NCBI RefSeq assembly: GCF_000719115.1
Contig: NZ_JOEA01000004.1
Coordinates: 1-64,000, forward strand
Reading direction: 5' to 3'
DNA: 64,000 bases
Source: Lentzea albidocapillata
GTDB taxonomy: Bacteria > Actinomycetota > Actinomycetes > Mycobacteriales > Pseudonocardiaceae
In this document: positions 32,147 to 42,022 of the stretch, piece after piece
Layout of the letters: each line of letters opens with the position of its first letter
Numbering within the stretch: the stretch's first letter is position 1
Notes under the pieces: generated by a model
Told to the model about the DNA's origin: nothing
The model's database searches: none
Seen by the model: only the letters and a program-made list of their open reading frames with translations
Translations under genes and position numbers: made by a program

Positions 32147-33445
32147 CTAACGGCGACCCAGCGACGTGCAGGTCAGGCCAGCGCGGCGAATGACGTCCGG
32201 GTCCAGGATGTTCCGGGTGTCGACGACCACGGGCTGCCGCACGGTCTCGGCCAGCCGCGGCCAGTCGAGCGAGCGGAACTCCGGCCATTCGGTCAGCACG
32301 ACGAGGGCGTCGACGTCCTTGGCCGCCTGGTACGGATCGTCCACAACGGACACCGGGCCGAGGTCCGTGCCGCCGGTGAGTGCCGGGTCGTAGCCGACGA
32401 GCTCCGCGCCCGCCTGCTTCAGCAACGCCGCCACGGCCAACGCGGGCGAGTCGCGCAGGTCGTCCGTGCCGGCCTTGAACGTCAGGCCCAGCAGTCCCAG
32501 GCGCACGTGGGACAGCGAGCCGCCGCGCTTGCCGGTGACGGCCAGGCGGACCTTCTCGACCATCCGCTGGCGCTGGCGCTCGTTGGTGTCGATGGTGGCG
32601 CGCAGCAGGCGGAACTCGAAGTCGGCGGCGTCCGCGACCTGGAGCATCGCGTGCGTGTCCTTGGGCAGGCACGAGCCGCCCCAGCCGGGGCCGGGGTTCA
32701 GGAACGCCTGGCCGATGCGCTTGTCGTAGCCCATGCCCTCGGTGACGTCGGTGATGTTCGCGCCGAGGCGCTCGCACAGCTCCGCGACCGCGTTGACGTA
32801 CGAGAGCTTCATCGCGAGGAAGCAGTTCGCCGCGTACTTGACCATCTCGGCCGAGGCCGCGTCGGTCAGAACCGTAGGCGCGCCAAGGCGTGCGTACAGG
32901 GCGGCGACTCGCTCGGCCGCGTCCTGCTGGTCGCAGCCGACGACGATGCGGTCAGGGTTCAGGAAGTCGTGCACGGCCGAGCCCTCGCGCAGGAACTCGG
33001 GGTTCGAGACGACGGCGACGTCGTCCCGGCGCAGCAGTTCGGCGGTGCGGATCGACGTTCCGACCGGCACGGTGGACTTGTTGACGATCACGGTGCCGGA
33101 CGGCAGCAGGTCGCGCGTCTCGTCCACAACGGACTCGACGGCCGCCAGGTCCGCGATGCCGCCGACCCCCATGGGCGTGGGCACGCACAGGAACACGACC
33201 TCGGCGTCGGCCACCGCGGCCGACGCGCCGAGAACGAACGACAGGCGACCGGAGGCCAAACCTTCGGCGACCAGTTCGGCAAGACGCGGTTCGAGGATGT
33301 CGACCTCACCGCGCGAGAGGCGCTCGACCTTGCCCGCGTCGACGTCCGCGCACACCACGCGGTGACCCAGCGAGGCGAGACAGGCACCGGTGGTCAGACC
33401 GACGTAGCCGGTGCCGACGACAGCGATCCTTCTGACGAACATCAT
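32147..33445 (-). CDS. UDP-glucose/UDP-GlcNAc 6-dehydrogenase
   Basis: 432 residues, ATG 33445 with GGGAG just before it; the ATG overlaps the TGA of the upstream glycosyltransferase gene. The NAD site is IAVVGTGYVGLTTGA, the catalytic Cys is in GGSCLPKDTHAM, and the GYDPAL region lies in the C-terminal UDP-binding domain. It oxidises the C6 alcohol of a UDP-sugar to the uronate in two NAD-dependent steps. UDP-glucose is the default guess. UDP-GlcNAc is possible given the aminotransferase/acyltransferase genes further right. Confidence 0.92.
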   Translation of the reverse strand: MMFVRRIAVVGTGYVGLTTGACLASLGHRVVCADVDAGKVERLSRGEVDILEPRLAELVAEGLASGRLSFVLGASAAVADAEVVFLCVPTPMGVGGIADLAAVESVVDETRDLLPSGTVIVNKSTVPVGTSIRTAELLRRDDVAVVSNPEFLREGSAVHDFLNPDRIVVGCDQQDAAERVAALYARLGAPTVLTDAASAEMVKYAANCFLAMKLSYVNAVAELCERLGANITDVTEGMGYDKRIGQAFLNPGPGWGGSCLPKDTHAMLQVADAADFEFRLLRATIDTNERQRQRMVEKVRLAVTGKRGGSLSHVRLGLLGLTFKAGTDDLRDSPALAVAALLKQAGAELVGYDPALTGGTDLGPVSVVDDPYQAAKDVDALVVLTEWPEFRSLDWPRLAETVRQPVVVDTRNILDPDVIRRAGLTCTSLGRR

Positions 33446-34773
33446 TCTCCCGTTCGGGTCACGGCGAACGCGCGGAGCACGGCGTCGTCGCTCACGTCGA
33501 TCATCTTGTTGCCCCACTGGTCGGTGCCCGCGCCGAGCGCGGGCCTGCCGTCGGGGAACGGGCCGCGCGAGGCGAAGCCGGTGAGCCCGTCGAACACCGC
33601 CACGTAGTTCTCGGCCTGCGGGCGCCAGTCCAGCTCCGCCTCGCAGCGACGCCGGCCCTCGAAGCCGAGGCGCGCACGGCGTTCGGCGTCGTCGAGCAGG
33701 TCGAGCAGCGACGTCGTGAACGCCTCGACGTCACCCGGCTCGACGAACACGGCGCACTCGCCCGCGGACACCACGGTCTCCTGCAACCGGTACGTGACGA
33801 CCGGCAGCGCGTAGGCCATGTACTCCATGGTCTTGTTCATAGTGGACACGTCGTTCAAAGGCGACAACGGATCCGGGCCGAGACCGGCCGACGAGGTCGA
33901 CAGGTAGCGACTGATCTGTTCGGGCCCAACCCGTCCCGTGAACTCGACGTACGGATCGAGCTTCCAGGCCGTGGCCTGCTTCTTCAGGTCTTCGAGGCAG
34001 TCTCCGAAGCCCAGCAGCGCGAACCTGACATCGGTGCGGCCGTGGTCGAAAACAACTCTCCGTGCGACTTCCAGGACCCCGTCGACGCCGTCCTGCGGTC
34101 CCATGATTCCGAGATACGCCACCAGATGTTTGCCGCCGCGTCGAAGCTCGTCCACGCCCTCGACAGGCCGCATCACGGTGGTGTCCGGGCCGGAGCGCAC
34201 GACGGTGGTGTGCTCAAGCGGCACGCCGCCGCGCGTCCACGCGATCTTCTGGTACGAGGTGTTGGTCGACGTCACCCTGTTGGCCGTGCGGAACGTGCGG
34301 CGCTCCAGCCACTTCAGGATCCGGTACTGCACCTTGCCCGCGACGCCCTTGGGCTCGCCGAAGCGCGACAGGAACACCTCGGGGTTCAGGTCGTGGTGAT
34401 CGAAGACGAACTTCACGCCACCGAGCCGCCACAACAGAGCCAGGGCCCAGTACGTGTCCGGCGGGTTGCACGCCTGCATCACGTCGAACCGCCTGCGGGC
34501 ACGCACCTTCACGCTCAGCAACGCCGTGCGCACCCAGCAGTACACGAACTCCCACGCATAGCCCAGCGCGCCTTCGGCCTGGGGCGGCGGAGCGTACTTG
34601 TAGATGTGCACTCCGTCGAGAAGTTGGTAAGCGGGATCACCCGGACCCTTGGGGCAGATCACCGAAACCTCGTACCCGGCGTTGGTCAGGGCACGGCATT
34701 CCAGCCACACCCGGCGGTCCAGCGGTACGGGGAGGTTCTGCACGATGATCAACACGTGAGGCGATGACGTCAC
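33442..34773 (-). CDS. GT4-type glycosyltransferase
   Basis: 443 residues from GTG 34773 (an ATG at 34812 would add 13 residues). The GT-B fold starts with HVLIIVQNLPVPLDRRVWLE. The second domain has AYLGIMGPQDGVDGVLEVA and the nucleotide-sugar binding segment MEYMAYALPVVTYRLQETV near the end. It should add one sugar to a lipid-linked repeat unit at the cytoplasmic membrane. It is upstream of and coupled to the UDP-sugar dehydrogenase, so a uronic acid is a reasonable donor guess. Confidence 0.88.
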   Translation of the reverse strand: MTSSPHVLIIVQNLPVPLDRRVWLECRALTNAGYEVSVICPKGPGDPAYQLLDGVHIYKYAPPPQAEGALGYAWEFVYCWVRTALLSVKVRARRRFDVMQACNPPDTYWALALLWRLGGVKFVFDHHDLNPEVFLSRFGEPKGVAGKVQYRILKWLERRTFRTANRVTSTNTSYQKIAWTRGGVPLEHTTVVRSGPDTTVMRPVEGVDELRRGGKHLVAYLGIMGPQDGVDGVLEVARRVVFDHGRTDVRFALLGFGDCLEDLKKQATAWKLDPYVEFTGRVGPEQISRYLSTSSAGLGPDPLSPLNDVSTMNKTMEYMAYALPVVTYRLQETVVSAGECAVFVEPGDVEAFTTSLLDLLDDAERRARLGFEGRRRCEAELDWRPQAENYVAVFDGLTGFASRGPFPDGRPALGAGTDQWGNKMIDVSDDAVLRAFAVTRTGE

Positions 34774-34869
34774 GCTCTGGTTCTCGTTTCGGAAGGCAAA
34801 ACGGTTACACATGGGGCGAATCTCGTAACGGAGGTTGCAAGGCACTCGATGTAGCGCGCAGAGACTCAA

Positions 34870-36900
34870 ATGCGAGGAGCGGTTGTGGAGCGGTCACCTG
34901 TCGCGGTGGTCATCGTCACTTACCAGAGCGAACAGGTCATCGCGGGATGCCTGGACTCGGTGCCGGACGACGTCAGGGTGATCGTCGTCGACAACGCCTC
35001 GACCGATGGCACTGTGGCGGCGGCCACTCGACCCGGCGTGGAAATTCTGCGCAGCCCGGTCAACGGCGGATACGCCGCCGGTGTGAATATGGGCATCAAA
35101 GCCGCCGAGGGTCACGACGTTCTCATCCTGAACGCCGACATCCGGTTGCACCCAGGAGCCGTGGAATCACTCCGCGCGGCCGGAAAGCCGATCGTCGCGC
35201 CCCGCCTGGTCGACGAAAATGGCGCGCTCTCCTACTCGCTGCGCCGCAGGCCCACCTCCACCGGCACCCTCGCGGAAGCCCTCATCGGCGGCACCAGGGC
35301 CGGGCGGATCGGCCTGGGCGAGACCGTCACCGCCGCGTTGGCCTACCAGGGCGCGCACGCCGCCCACTGGGCCACGGGCTGCGCGTGGCTGGTCAAGCGC
35401 GAGGTCATCGAGAAGCACGGCCTTTTGGACGAACGCTACTTCCTCTATTCGGAGGAAACCGAGTACATGTTGCGCGCCGGCGGCGTCTGGTTCGAGCCGC
35501 GCGCGGTGGTCACGCACATCGGCGGCGAGGTCTCCACGAACGCGCGGCTGTGGTCGATGCTCGCCTCGAACAAGGTCCGCCTGCACCGCGAACTGCACGG
35601 GCGTTTCGCCGCTTTCTTCATGTGGCTCGCCATGGTCGTGAACGAAGGGCTTCGCGCGCGTTCGCCGAAGCACCGCACCGCGTTGAAGGGGCTTTTCCGC
35701 ATGCGCCGCTGGCCGGAGGAAGTGGCCTCCGAGGGCCCGAGCTACCTGTGCTTCTCGGCGCAGGACTGGTGGTACCACAACCGCGCCCACTCGGACTTCC
35801 AGCTGCTGCGCCGCGTCGCCAAGCACCGCAAGGTGTTGCTGGTCAACAGCATCGGCCTGCGGATGCCGTCGCCCGGCAAGAGCACCCAGTTCCTGCGCCG
35901 GATCTTCCGCAAGGCCATGAGCGTCGCGAAGCTCGTGCGGCAGCCCATTGAGGACACGCCGAACTTCTACGTGATGACGCCCGCTCCCCTGCCGTTCTAC
36001 GGCAAGCCGTGGCTGCGCAAGCTCAACTCGGTCCTGGTCCGCACCCAGGTGAAAGCGGTCTGCTTCTTCCTCCGCATGGGCACGCCGGTCGTCGTCGCCA
36101 CGATCCCCACCGCCTGGGACGTCGTGAAACCCATGAAGACCAAGGGCCTGATCTTCAACCGCTCCGACCGGCACTCGGCGTTCCCCGAGGCCGACCAGGG
36201 CACGATCGCCGCGCTGGAGAACCAGCTGCTGTCCAATTCGGACACCGTGCTTTACGTGTCGCGCGCGTTGCAGGAAGAAGAATCCGCGCTGACCGGCGAA
36301 AGGGCGCACTTCCTCGACCACGGCGTGGACGTCGGCCACTTCACCCGCCGCACCGAACTTCCCGCCGACATCGCGAGCATTCCGGGCCCGCGCATCGGGT
36401 TCTTCGGCAGCCTCGACGACTACCTGGTCGACTTCGACCTGATCGAGAAGGTCGCGCAGGAGTTCCCCGAGGCGTCGGTCGTGCTGATCGGTGACGCGAC
36501 CTGCTCCATGGAGCGCTACGACAAGTACCCCAACGTGCACTGGCTGGACTTCCGGTCCTACGACCAGATCCCCGGCTACGGCTCGGGTTTCGACGTCGCG
36601 CTGATGCCGTGGCTGGACAACGACTGGATCAAGCACGCGAACCCGATCAAGATGAAGGAGTACCTGGCCCTGGGCCTGGCCGTCGTGTCGACGGACTTCC
36701 CCGAGGTCGAGCGCTACGGCGACGTCATCCGGATCGCGCAGGGCGAGGCCGACTTCATCGACCGGATCCGGCTCACGCTCAAGGACGGCGGCCTGAAGAC
36801 CCCGGCCGAACGCCGTGCGGCCGTGCTGGCCTCGTCCTGGGACTCCCGCGCCCGTGAGCTCATGCAGATCGCCGAAAAATCCTCTTCTGGGGAGCGCTAG
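34870..36900 (+). CDS. Two-domain glycosyltransferase (GT2 plus GT-B type)
   Basis: 676 residues. Residues about 10-265 are a WbbL-type GT2 domain: VAVVIVTYQSEQVI, VDNASTDGT, the metal-binding LNADIRL, and a HWATGCAWLVKREVI acceptor segment. Residues about 320-676 are a GT-B-like domain: VNSIGLRMP, IPTAWDVVKPM, DHGVDVGHF, IGFFGSLDDYLVDFDLIEKVA and KMKEYLALGLAVVSTDFPEVE. One polypeptide thus could add two successive sugars. It is divergent to the GT4 gene with a short leader and is followed after 3 bases by the asparagine-synthase gene. Confidence 0.85.
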   Translation: MRGAVVERSPVAVVIVTYQSEQVIAGCLDSVPDDVRVIVVDNASTDGTVAAATRPGVEILRSPVNGGYAAGVNMGIKAAEGHDVLILNADIRLHPGAVESLRAAGKPIVAPRLVDENGALSYSLRRRPTSTGTLAEALIGGTRAGRIGLGETVTAALAYQGAHAAHWATGCAWLVKREVIEKHGLLDERYFLYSEETEYMLRAGGVWFEPRAVVTHIGGEVSTNARLWSMLASNKVRLHRELHGRFAAFFMWLAMVVNEGLRARSPKHRTALKGLFRMRRWPEEVASEGPSYLCFSAQDWWYHNRAHSDFQLLRRVAKHRKVLLVNSIGLRMPSPGKSTQFLRRIFRKAMSVAKLVRQPIEDTPNFYVMTPAPLPFYGKPWLRKLNSVLVRTQVKAVCFFLRMGTPVVVATIPTAWDVVKPMKTKGLIFNRSDRHSAFPEADQGTIAALENQLLSNSDTVLYVSRALQEEESALTGERAHFLDHGVDVGHFTRRTELPADIASIPGPRIGFFGSLDDYLVDFDLIEKVAQEFPEASVVLIGDATCSMERYDKYPNVHWLDFRSYDQIPGYGSGFDVALMPWLDNDWIKHANPIKMKEYLALGLAVVSTDFPEVERYGDVIRIAQGEADFIDRIRLTLKDGGLKTPAERRAAVLASSWDSRARELMQIAEKSSSGER

Positions 36901-36903
36901 GAC

Positions 36904-38727
36904 ATGTGCGGTATCGCAGGCATCAGACGGTTCGACGGCGCGCCCGTCTCGCGCGAGGTCCTCGCCGAGATGGCGAAACGGCTGCACCACCGTGGCCCCG
37001 ACGACAGCGGGTTCTGGTCAGACGGCTCGATCGGCTTCGCGCACACCCGGCTGTCGATCATCGACCTGGCCGGGTCCCCGCAGCCGATGGCGGGCGCGTC
37101 CGGCACGACGACGATCGCGTTCAACGGCGAGATCCTGAACTACCGGCAGCTGCGCACCGAGCTGGCCTACCCGTTCCGCACGAACGGCGACACCGAGGTC
37201 CTGCTGGCGCTGTACGAGCAGCACGGGCCGTCCGCGGTCGCCAAGCTGCGCGGCCAGTTCGCCTACGCCATCCACGACGCCCACACGGGCGAAACGCACC
37301 TGTTCCGCGACCGGCTCGGCATCCTGCCGCTCTACTACTACGCGGACTCGAAGATGTTCGCGTTCGCGTCCGAGATCAAGGCGCTGCTGCCCGCGATCGG
37401 CGCGGCCGAGGTGGATCACGAGTCGCTGCACGACTACCTGGCACACCGCTCGGTGCCCGCGCCGCACACGCTGGTCAAAGGCGTCCGGAAGGTGCCGCAG
37501 GGCCACCACCTGGTCGTCACCGCGAAGGGCGAGGTGCGGACCGAGCCGTACTGGGAGCTGCCGCGCGAGTCGGAGATCCGCTCCGTCACGCCCGAAGAGG
37601 CCGTGCGGCTCGTGGACGAGGCGCTCACCGCGTCCGTGCGGGACGCCCTGGTCGCGGACGTGCCGGTCGGCGCTTACCTGTCCGGCGGCGTCGACTCGTC
37701 GCTCATCACGGCTCTCGTGGCGCGGGAACGCGGTGACGCCGAGCTGCACACGTTCTCCGCCGGCTTCGGCGACCCGCGCGTGGACGAGATCCACCACGCC
37801 GAAAAGGTCGCCGCGCTCGTCGGCAGCCGGCACCACAACGTCATCGTCACGGCCGACGACTTCCGCGACAGCTGGGCCAAGCTCTCCTGGCACCGCGACG
37901 CACCGCTGTCCGAACCCGCCGACGTGGCCGTGTTCCGGCTGGCCGAGCTGGCCCGCAGGGACGTGAAGGTCGTGCTGTCCGGCGAGGGCAGCGACGAGCT
38001 GTTCGGCGGCTACCCCAAATACCGCTTCGCCGCGGCCACCCGGTTCGCCGGTGCCGCGCCGTCGTTCGCTCTACGACGCCTGGAGAAGGCACTGCCCGCC
38101 TCCAAGGCACGGCTGGGTGTCGCTCTGCGCGCCATCTCCGAACCGTCCTACGCCGAACGCATGCGCGGCTGGTTCGCGCCCTTCACGGTGTCCGAACGGG
38201 CAGCGCTGCTGGGCGGTCCCGCCACCCGGTCCGTGCTGGCCCCGTACGAGAACGGGCGCGGGGACGCGTTGCGGCGCATGCTCTACGCCGACTCGCACAC
38301 CTGGCTCGCCGACAACCTCCTCGAACGCGGCGACCGCATGTCGATGGCCGCCTCGCTGGAACTGCGCCCGCCGTTCCTCGACCACCGCGTGGCCGAGCTG
38401 GCGTTCTCGTTGCCCAGCAACGTGAAGGTCCGCGGCGGCACGACCAAGTGGGTCGTGAAGGAGGTAGCGCGCCAGCACCTGCCGAACGACATCGTGGATC
38501 GGCCGAAGTCCGGCTTCAAGGTGCCGCTCGACGCCTGGTTCCGCGACGGCCTGCGCGACATGGCCTACGACCTGCTGACCGGGCCCACGTCGTTCGTGGG
38601 CAGGACCTTCGACCGCGCGGCCGTCCGCGCTCTGCTCGACGACCACGATTCCGGTGACCGCAACGAGCAGCCGCGCATCTGGACGCTGCTGTCTCTAGAG
38701 GTGTGGCACCAAACGCTCAGCTGGTAG
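36904..38727 (+). CDS. asnB: AsnB-like glutamine-hydrolysing amidotransferase
   Basis: 607 residues. It begins MCGIAGI with the N-terminal nucleophile Cys2 of class II glutamine amidotransferases, with LHHRGPDDSG and TRLSIIDLAGSPQPM following. The synthetase half has the ATP pyrophosphatase loop LSGGVDSSLITAL and SGEGSDELFGGY. It is 3 bases after a glycosyltransferase. Asparagine-synthase-like proteins are common in polysaccharide clusters, where they may amidate uronic-acid residues. With a UDP-sugar dehydrogenase nearby that is attractive here, but plain asparagine synthesis is not excluded. Confidence 0.9.
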   Translation: MCGIAGIRRFDGAPVSREVLAEMAKRLHHRGPDDSGFWSDGSIGFAHTRLSIIDLAGSPQPMAGASGTTTIAFNGEILNYRQLRTELAYPFRTNGDTEVLLALYEQHGPSAVAKLRGQFAYAIHDAHTGETHLFRDRLGILPLYYYADSKMFAFASEIKALLPAIGAAEVDHESLHDYLAHRSVPAPHTLVKGVRKVPQGHHLVVTAKGEVRTEPYWELPRESEIRSVTPEEAVRLVDEALTASVRDALVADVPVGAYLSGGVDSSLITALVARERGDAELHTFSAGFGDPRVDEIHHAEKVAALVGSRHHNVIVTADDFRDSWAKLSWHRDAPLSEPADVAVFRLAELARRDVKVVLSGEGSDELFGGYPKYRFAAATRFAGAAPSFALRRLEKALPASKARLGVALRAISEPSYAERMRGWFAPFTVSERAALLGGPATRSVLAPYENGRGDALRRMLYADSHTWLADNLLERGDRMSMAASLELRPPFLDHRVAELAFSLPSNVKVRGGTTKWVVKEVARQHLPNDIVDRPKSGFKVPLDAWFRDGLRDMAYDLLTGPTSFVGRTFDRAAVRALLDDHDSGDRNEQPRIWTLLSLEVWHQTLSW

Positions 38728-38774
38728 GACGGTCCATGAACAGGGATTTCGTTTCCGGGGCAGGTGGGTGACCC

Positions 38775-40025
38775 GTGTACGTCGCCTCCTCCCGCCCGTC
38801 CAAGACCGACTTCCGCAAGCGGTTGCCGGGCACGGTGTTCGCGCTCGGCACGGTCAGCCTGCTGACCGACATCTCCGCGGAGATGATCACGGCGTTCCTG
38901 CCGGTGTACCTGTTGTTCACGCTGCACCTGGGCTACGCCCAGTTCGGCCTGCTGGACGGCATCTACACGGGTGCCACGGCGGTGCTGCGCCTGGTCGGCG
39001 GCAGCGTCTCCGACAAGTTCCGCAAGCCCAAGGCCGTCGCCGCGGCCGGGTACGGGCTGTCCGCCGCCACGAAGATCTTCTTCCCGCTGGTCGGCGCCTC
39101 CCCGTTCGGCATCGGCGCGCTGATGGCGGCGGACCGCGCGGGCAAGGGCATCCGGACGGCGCCACGGGACGCGATGATCTCCCTGGCCACACCCGCGGAC
39201 CGGCTCGGGGCGGCGTTCGGCGTGCACCGGAGCATGGACACGTTCGGCGCGCTGCTCGGCCCGCTCATCACGTTCCTGCTGCTCTTCCAGATCGGGACCG
39301 TGCCGGGGCCGATCTTCGCGGTGTCGGCGGCGTTCGCGGTCATCGGGTTGATCGTGCTCATCGCGTTCGTGCGCGACACGCCGACCGGCAAGAAACCGAA
39401 GGGGCCGCGGCCGTCGTTCCGGGCCGGGCTGAACCTGCTGACCGACAAGAACTTCCGCCGCACGACCATCTCCGCCGGGATGCTGGGGCTCGCGACGGTG
39501 TCGGACGCGTTCGTCTACGTGCTGGTGCAGAAGGCCACGAACATCCCGCTCGGCTGGCTGCCGCTGCTGCCGCTCGGCACCGCGATCGTCTTCCTCGCCG
39601 CCGCCGCGCCGCTCGGGAAGCTGTCGGACCGGGTGGGGCGCTGGCGGATGTTCCTCGCCGGCCACGCGCTGCTGCTCGGCGTGTACGCGCTGCTGTTCAT
39701 CCCCGAGGGCGGTATGGGGGTCGCGATCGCGGCGCTGCTGCTGCACGGCCTGTTCTACGCGGCGACGGACGGTGTGCTGTCGGCCAAGGTGAGCGAGACG
39801 GCACCGGAGTCACTCCGTGCGTCAGGGCTGAGCGTCGTACAGACCGGGCAGGCGCTGGGCCGTCTCGTCTCGTCCGTCGCCTTTGGACTGCTGCTGCAGT
39901 TCTCCACCTTTGGGACGAGCATCACGGTAGCGCTGGCAGCACTCACCGTGACGCTCGTCTTCGCTGCGCATCTAGGACGATCTGAAGAGCAGCGCCTGTC
40001 TCTCTCACGAGAAAAGCGCTCGTGA
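38775..40025 (+). CDS. MFS transporter
   Basis: 416 residues, GTG start. Twelve hydrophobic segments, with the motif-A-like GGSVSDKFRKPKAVAAAGYG after helix 2 and LGKLSDRVGRWRMFLAG in the second half. AADRAGKGIRTAPRDAM between helices 4 and 5 marks a subgroup often annotated as drug or sugar exporters. The substrate is unknown. Its last residues (RLSLSREKRS) are coded within the left arm and loop of a 19-base perfect hairpin. Confidence 0.88.
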   Translation: MYVASSRPSKTDFRKRLPGTVFALGTVSLLTDISAEMITAFLPVYLLFTLHLGYAQFGLLDGIYTGATAVLRLVGGSVSDKFRKPKAVAAAGYGLSAATKIFFPLVGASPFGIGALMAADRAGKGIRTAPRDAMISLATPADRLGAAFGVHRSMDTFGALLGPLITFLLLFQIGTVPGPIFAVSAAFAVIGLIVLIAFVRDTPTGKKPKGPRPSFRAGLNLLTDKNFRRTTISAGMLGLATVSDAFVYVLVQKATNIPLGWLPLLPLGTAIVFLAAAAPLGKLSDRVGRWRMFLAGHALLLGVYALLFIPEGGMGVAIAALLLHGLFYAATDGVLSAKVSETAPESLRASGLSVVQTGQALGRLVSSVAFGLLLQFSTFGTSITVALAALTVTLVFAAHLGRSEEQRLSLSREKRS

Positions 40026-40037
40026 GAGAGACAGGCG
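39993..40037. terminator. 19-bp perfect terminator hairpin overlapping the MFS 3' end
   Basis: CGCCTGTCTCTCTCACGAG (39993-40011) and its exact complement (40019-40037) form a long stem with a 7-base loop. It overlaps the stop codon of the MFS gene (40023-40025) and lies 3 bases from the stop of the convergent glycosyltransferase gene, so it ends transcription both ways. Confidence 0.8.
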
Positions 40038-40040
40038 GGA

Positions 40041-40886
40041 TCAACCGCGAGCAGCCAGCTTCTGCTTGATCTTCTCGAAGCCACCCTTGCCGAGGACCTT
40101 CATGGCCGCGTTCTTCGCGGCCACCCGCCCGGAGTCGCGCAGGAAACGGATCGGCTGATCCACCAGACGGTCCTGCGCCACGGCGATCGCGCGCGGCGCG
40201 GACACGTCGTCCAGCGAGTCCCCGAACGACGCCTTGTAGGGCTCGGGCGAGACGAGCCGGCCGCGTGTGCGGTTCGACACGTTGCCGCCGTGCACGACCT
40301 GCAGCCAGCCCGGCGCCCCGCCCAGTTCGACGACGGGGAAATGCAGGTGCATGTGGTTGTGCCAGTGCGCCCAGCACGTCACGGGTGCGTCCCAGGACTC
40401 GCGGACCGAGACGAACGCGTTGTGCCGGTCCACCCGGTGATAGAGCCCGCCCGGAGACTTGATCAGGCCGTTGACCAGGTAGTACGCCGCCGTGGTCGTG
40501 GGACGGGGAGCCGCGCAGAGGCGTTCCACGAAGTCCGCCGCGAGGCCGTCGTCGTTGTCCAGGTTCGTGGTGATCAGCTCGGAACCGGTCTGGGAGAAAA
40601 GCGACCGGACGTCCGATCTCAGTTCTTCCCGCGACACTTCCGGACGGTAAACGGGCGTGTACGCATCACCGTGTGAGGCGATTCTGTCCTTGAGCCATTG
40701 CGGTGATTCGGGGTCGAAATAGATGAGCCAACGCGTCCGTTTGTCCGTCTGCGCGAGCACCGATGGCAGGCAGTAGCGCTCGAACAGCGCAACGCGTTCG
40801 GTCAGCCATCCTTCCTTTGCCCGGACGTAACTTTCGGCACCCTTCGAAGGCAGGTTGAAGCGCGTCAGGATGACGTGGTCGGCCAT
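40041..40886 (-). CDS. Putative rhamnosyl-/glycosyltransferase (Rhamno_transf type)
   Basis: 281 residues from ATG 40886, which has AAGGGGAG upstream; ATG 40907 would add seven residues without a site. The family pattern is VILTRFNLP at the start, RYCLPSVLAQTDKRTRWLIYFD, then a metal-type motif TTNLDNDDGLAADFVERL and a Trp/His-rich VTCWAHWHNHMHLHFP. These resemble the PF11316-type rhamnosyltransferase-like proteins of polysaccharide clusters. Donor and acceptor unknown. Confidence 0.7.
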   Translation of the reverse strand: MADHVILTRFNLPSKGAESYVRAKEGWLTERVALFERYCLPSVLAQTDKRTRWLIYFDPESPQWLKDRIASHGDAYTPVYRPEVSREELRSDVRSLFSQTGSELITTNLDNDDGLAADFVERLCAAPRPTTTAAYYLVNGLIKSPGGLYHRVDRHNAFVSVRESWDAPVTCWAHWHNHMHLHFPVVELGGAPGWLQVVHGGNVSNRTRGRLVSPEPYKASFGDSLDDVSAPRAIAVAQDRLVDQPIRFLRDSGRVAAKNAAMKVLGKGGFEKIKQKLAARG

Positions 40887-40951
40887 GACTCCCCTTACTC
40901 CGGTCATCGCCTACATCGCCTGATGAGACCAAAACGTTGCGGCGCTAACGA

Positions 40952-42022
40952 ATGCCGGGCGGTACCGATACTCAGGTTGTGCCAACGCTTCCCACAGTGG
41001 ACGTCGTGATCCCCTGTTACAACTACGCCCACTTCCTACCGGCTTGCGTCCGCAGTGTCCTCGACCAGCCCGGTGTCGACGTGCGGGTGCTTGTGATCGA
41101 CGACACGTCGTCGGACAACACGCCCGAGGTGATGGCCGAACTGATGGCCGCGGACAAGCGCGTCGAGGGCTACCGGCACGAGGTGAACAAAGGGCACATC
41201 GCCACCTACAACGAGGGCCTGCTCGACTGGGCGACCGCCGACTACACGGTGCTGCTGTCCGCGGACGACCTGCTGGCTCCCGGAGCGTTGGAGCGCGCGG
41301 CCGGGGTCTTCGAGCAGAATCCCGAAGTGGGCATGGTCTACGGCCGCGTCGTCTACTACAGCGACCACAATGCGTTGCCGAGAGTGACTGAGCTTCCGGT
41401 GAGATCGAAGGTCTGGCGGGGCGAGGAGTGGATCGAGAACCGCTTCCGCAGCAGCCGCAACGTGATCTCCTCGCCGGAGGTCGTGGTGCGCACCAAGATC
41501 CAGCAGAAGGTCGGCGGCTACCGCTCCGACCTGCCGCACGCCGGCGACCTGGAGATGTGGCTGCGCATCGCGGCCGTGTCCGACATCGGCTACGTCAGCG
41601 GCAGGCCCGGCGCCTACTACCGGGTGCACGAGAACTCGATGATGCGCACGACGTTCAAGTCGGTGTTCGCCGACCTGGAACAGCGCCGTGACGTGTTCGA
41701 CCTCGTGCTGGAGCAGAACCCCGGACTGCCCGCACGGCTCAAGTCGCTGGCGCACAAGGCGATCGCGGCCGACGCGCTGTGGCGTGCGGTCCGGCTGCAC
41801 GACCGCGACCAGCTCGACGGTACCGAGAAGGAACTCCTCGCCTTCGCCCGCGAGACCTATCCGGACCTCGAAGAGCTACCGGAGCATCGCGCTCTGTTGC
41901 GACGCCAGAAGTTCAGCCCTTCTTTTCTGAGCCGCACGCAACTCTTCCTCGCGCCACACGCCTACAAGAGAGCGAAGTTGTTCATCGGGACGCAGCGGTG
42001 GAAGTGGCGGGGCGAGTGGTGA
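40952..42022 (+). CDS. GT2-family glycosyltransferase
   Basis: 356 residues from ATG 40952 (GTG 40979 gives a shorter form and is equally good). The GT-A core shows VDVVIPCYNYAHFL, VLVIDDTSSDN, LSADDLL as the metal-binding DxD-type motif, and HAGDLEMWLRIA, where the ED-type base lies. The last 80 residues are helical and basic. It forms an operon with the flippase and the next glycosyltransferase by 4-base stop/start overlaps. Confidence 0.9.
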   Translation: MPGGTDTQVVPTLPTVDVVIPCYNYAHFLPACVRSVLDQPGVDVRVLVIDDTSSDNTPEVMAELMAADKRVEGYRHEVNKGHIATYNEGLLDWATADYTVLLSADDLLAPGALERAAGVFEQNPEVGMVYGRVVYYSDHNALPRVTELPVRSKVWRGEEWIENRFRSSRNVISSPEVVVRTKIQQKVGGYRSDLPHAGDLEMWLRIAAVSDIGYVSGRPGAYYRVHENSMMRTTFKSVFADLEQRRDVFDLVLEQNPGLPARLKSLAHKAIAADALWRAVRLHDRDQLDGTEKELLAFARETYPDLEELPEHRALLRRQKFSPSFLSRTQLFLAPHAYKRAKLFIGTQRWKWRGEW

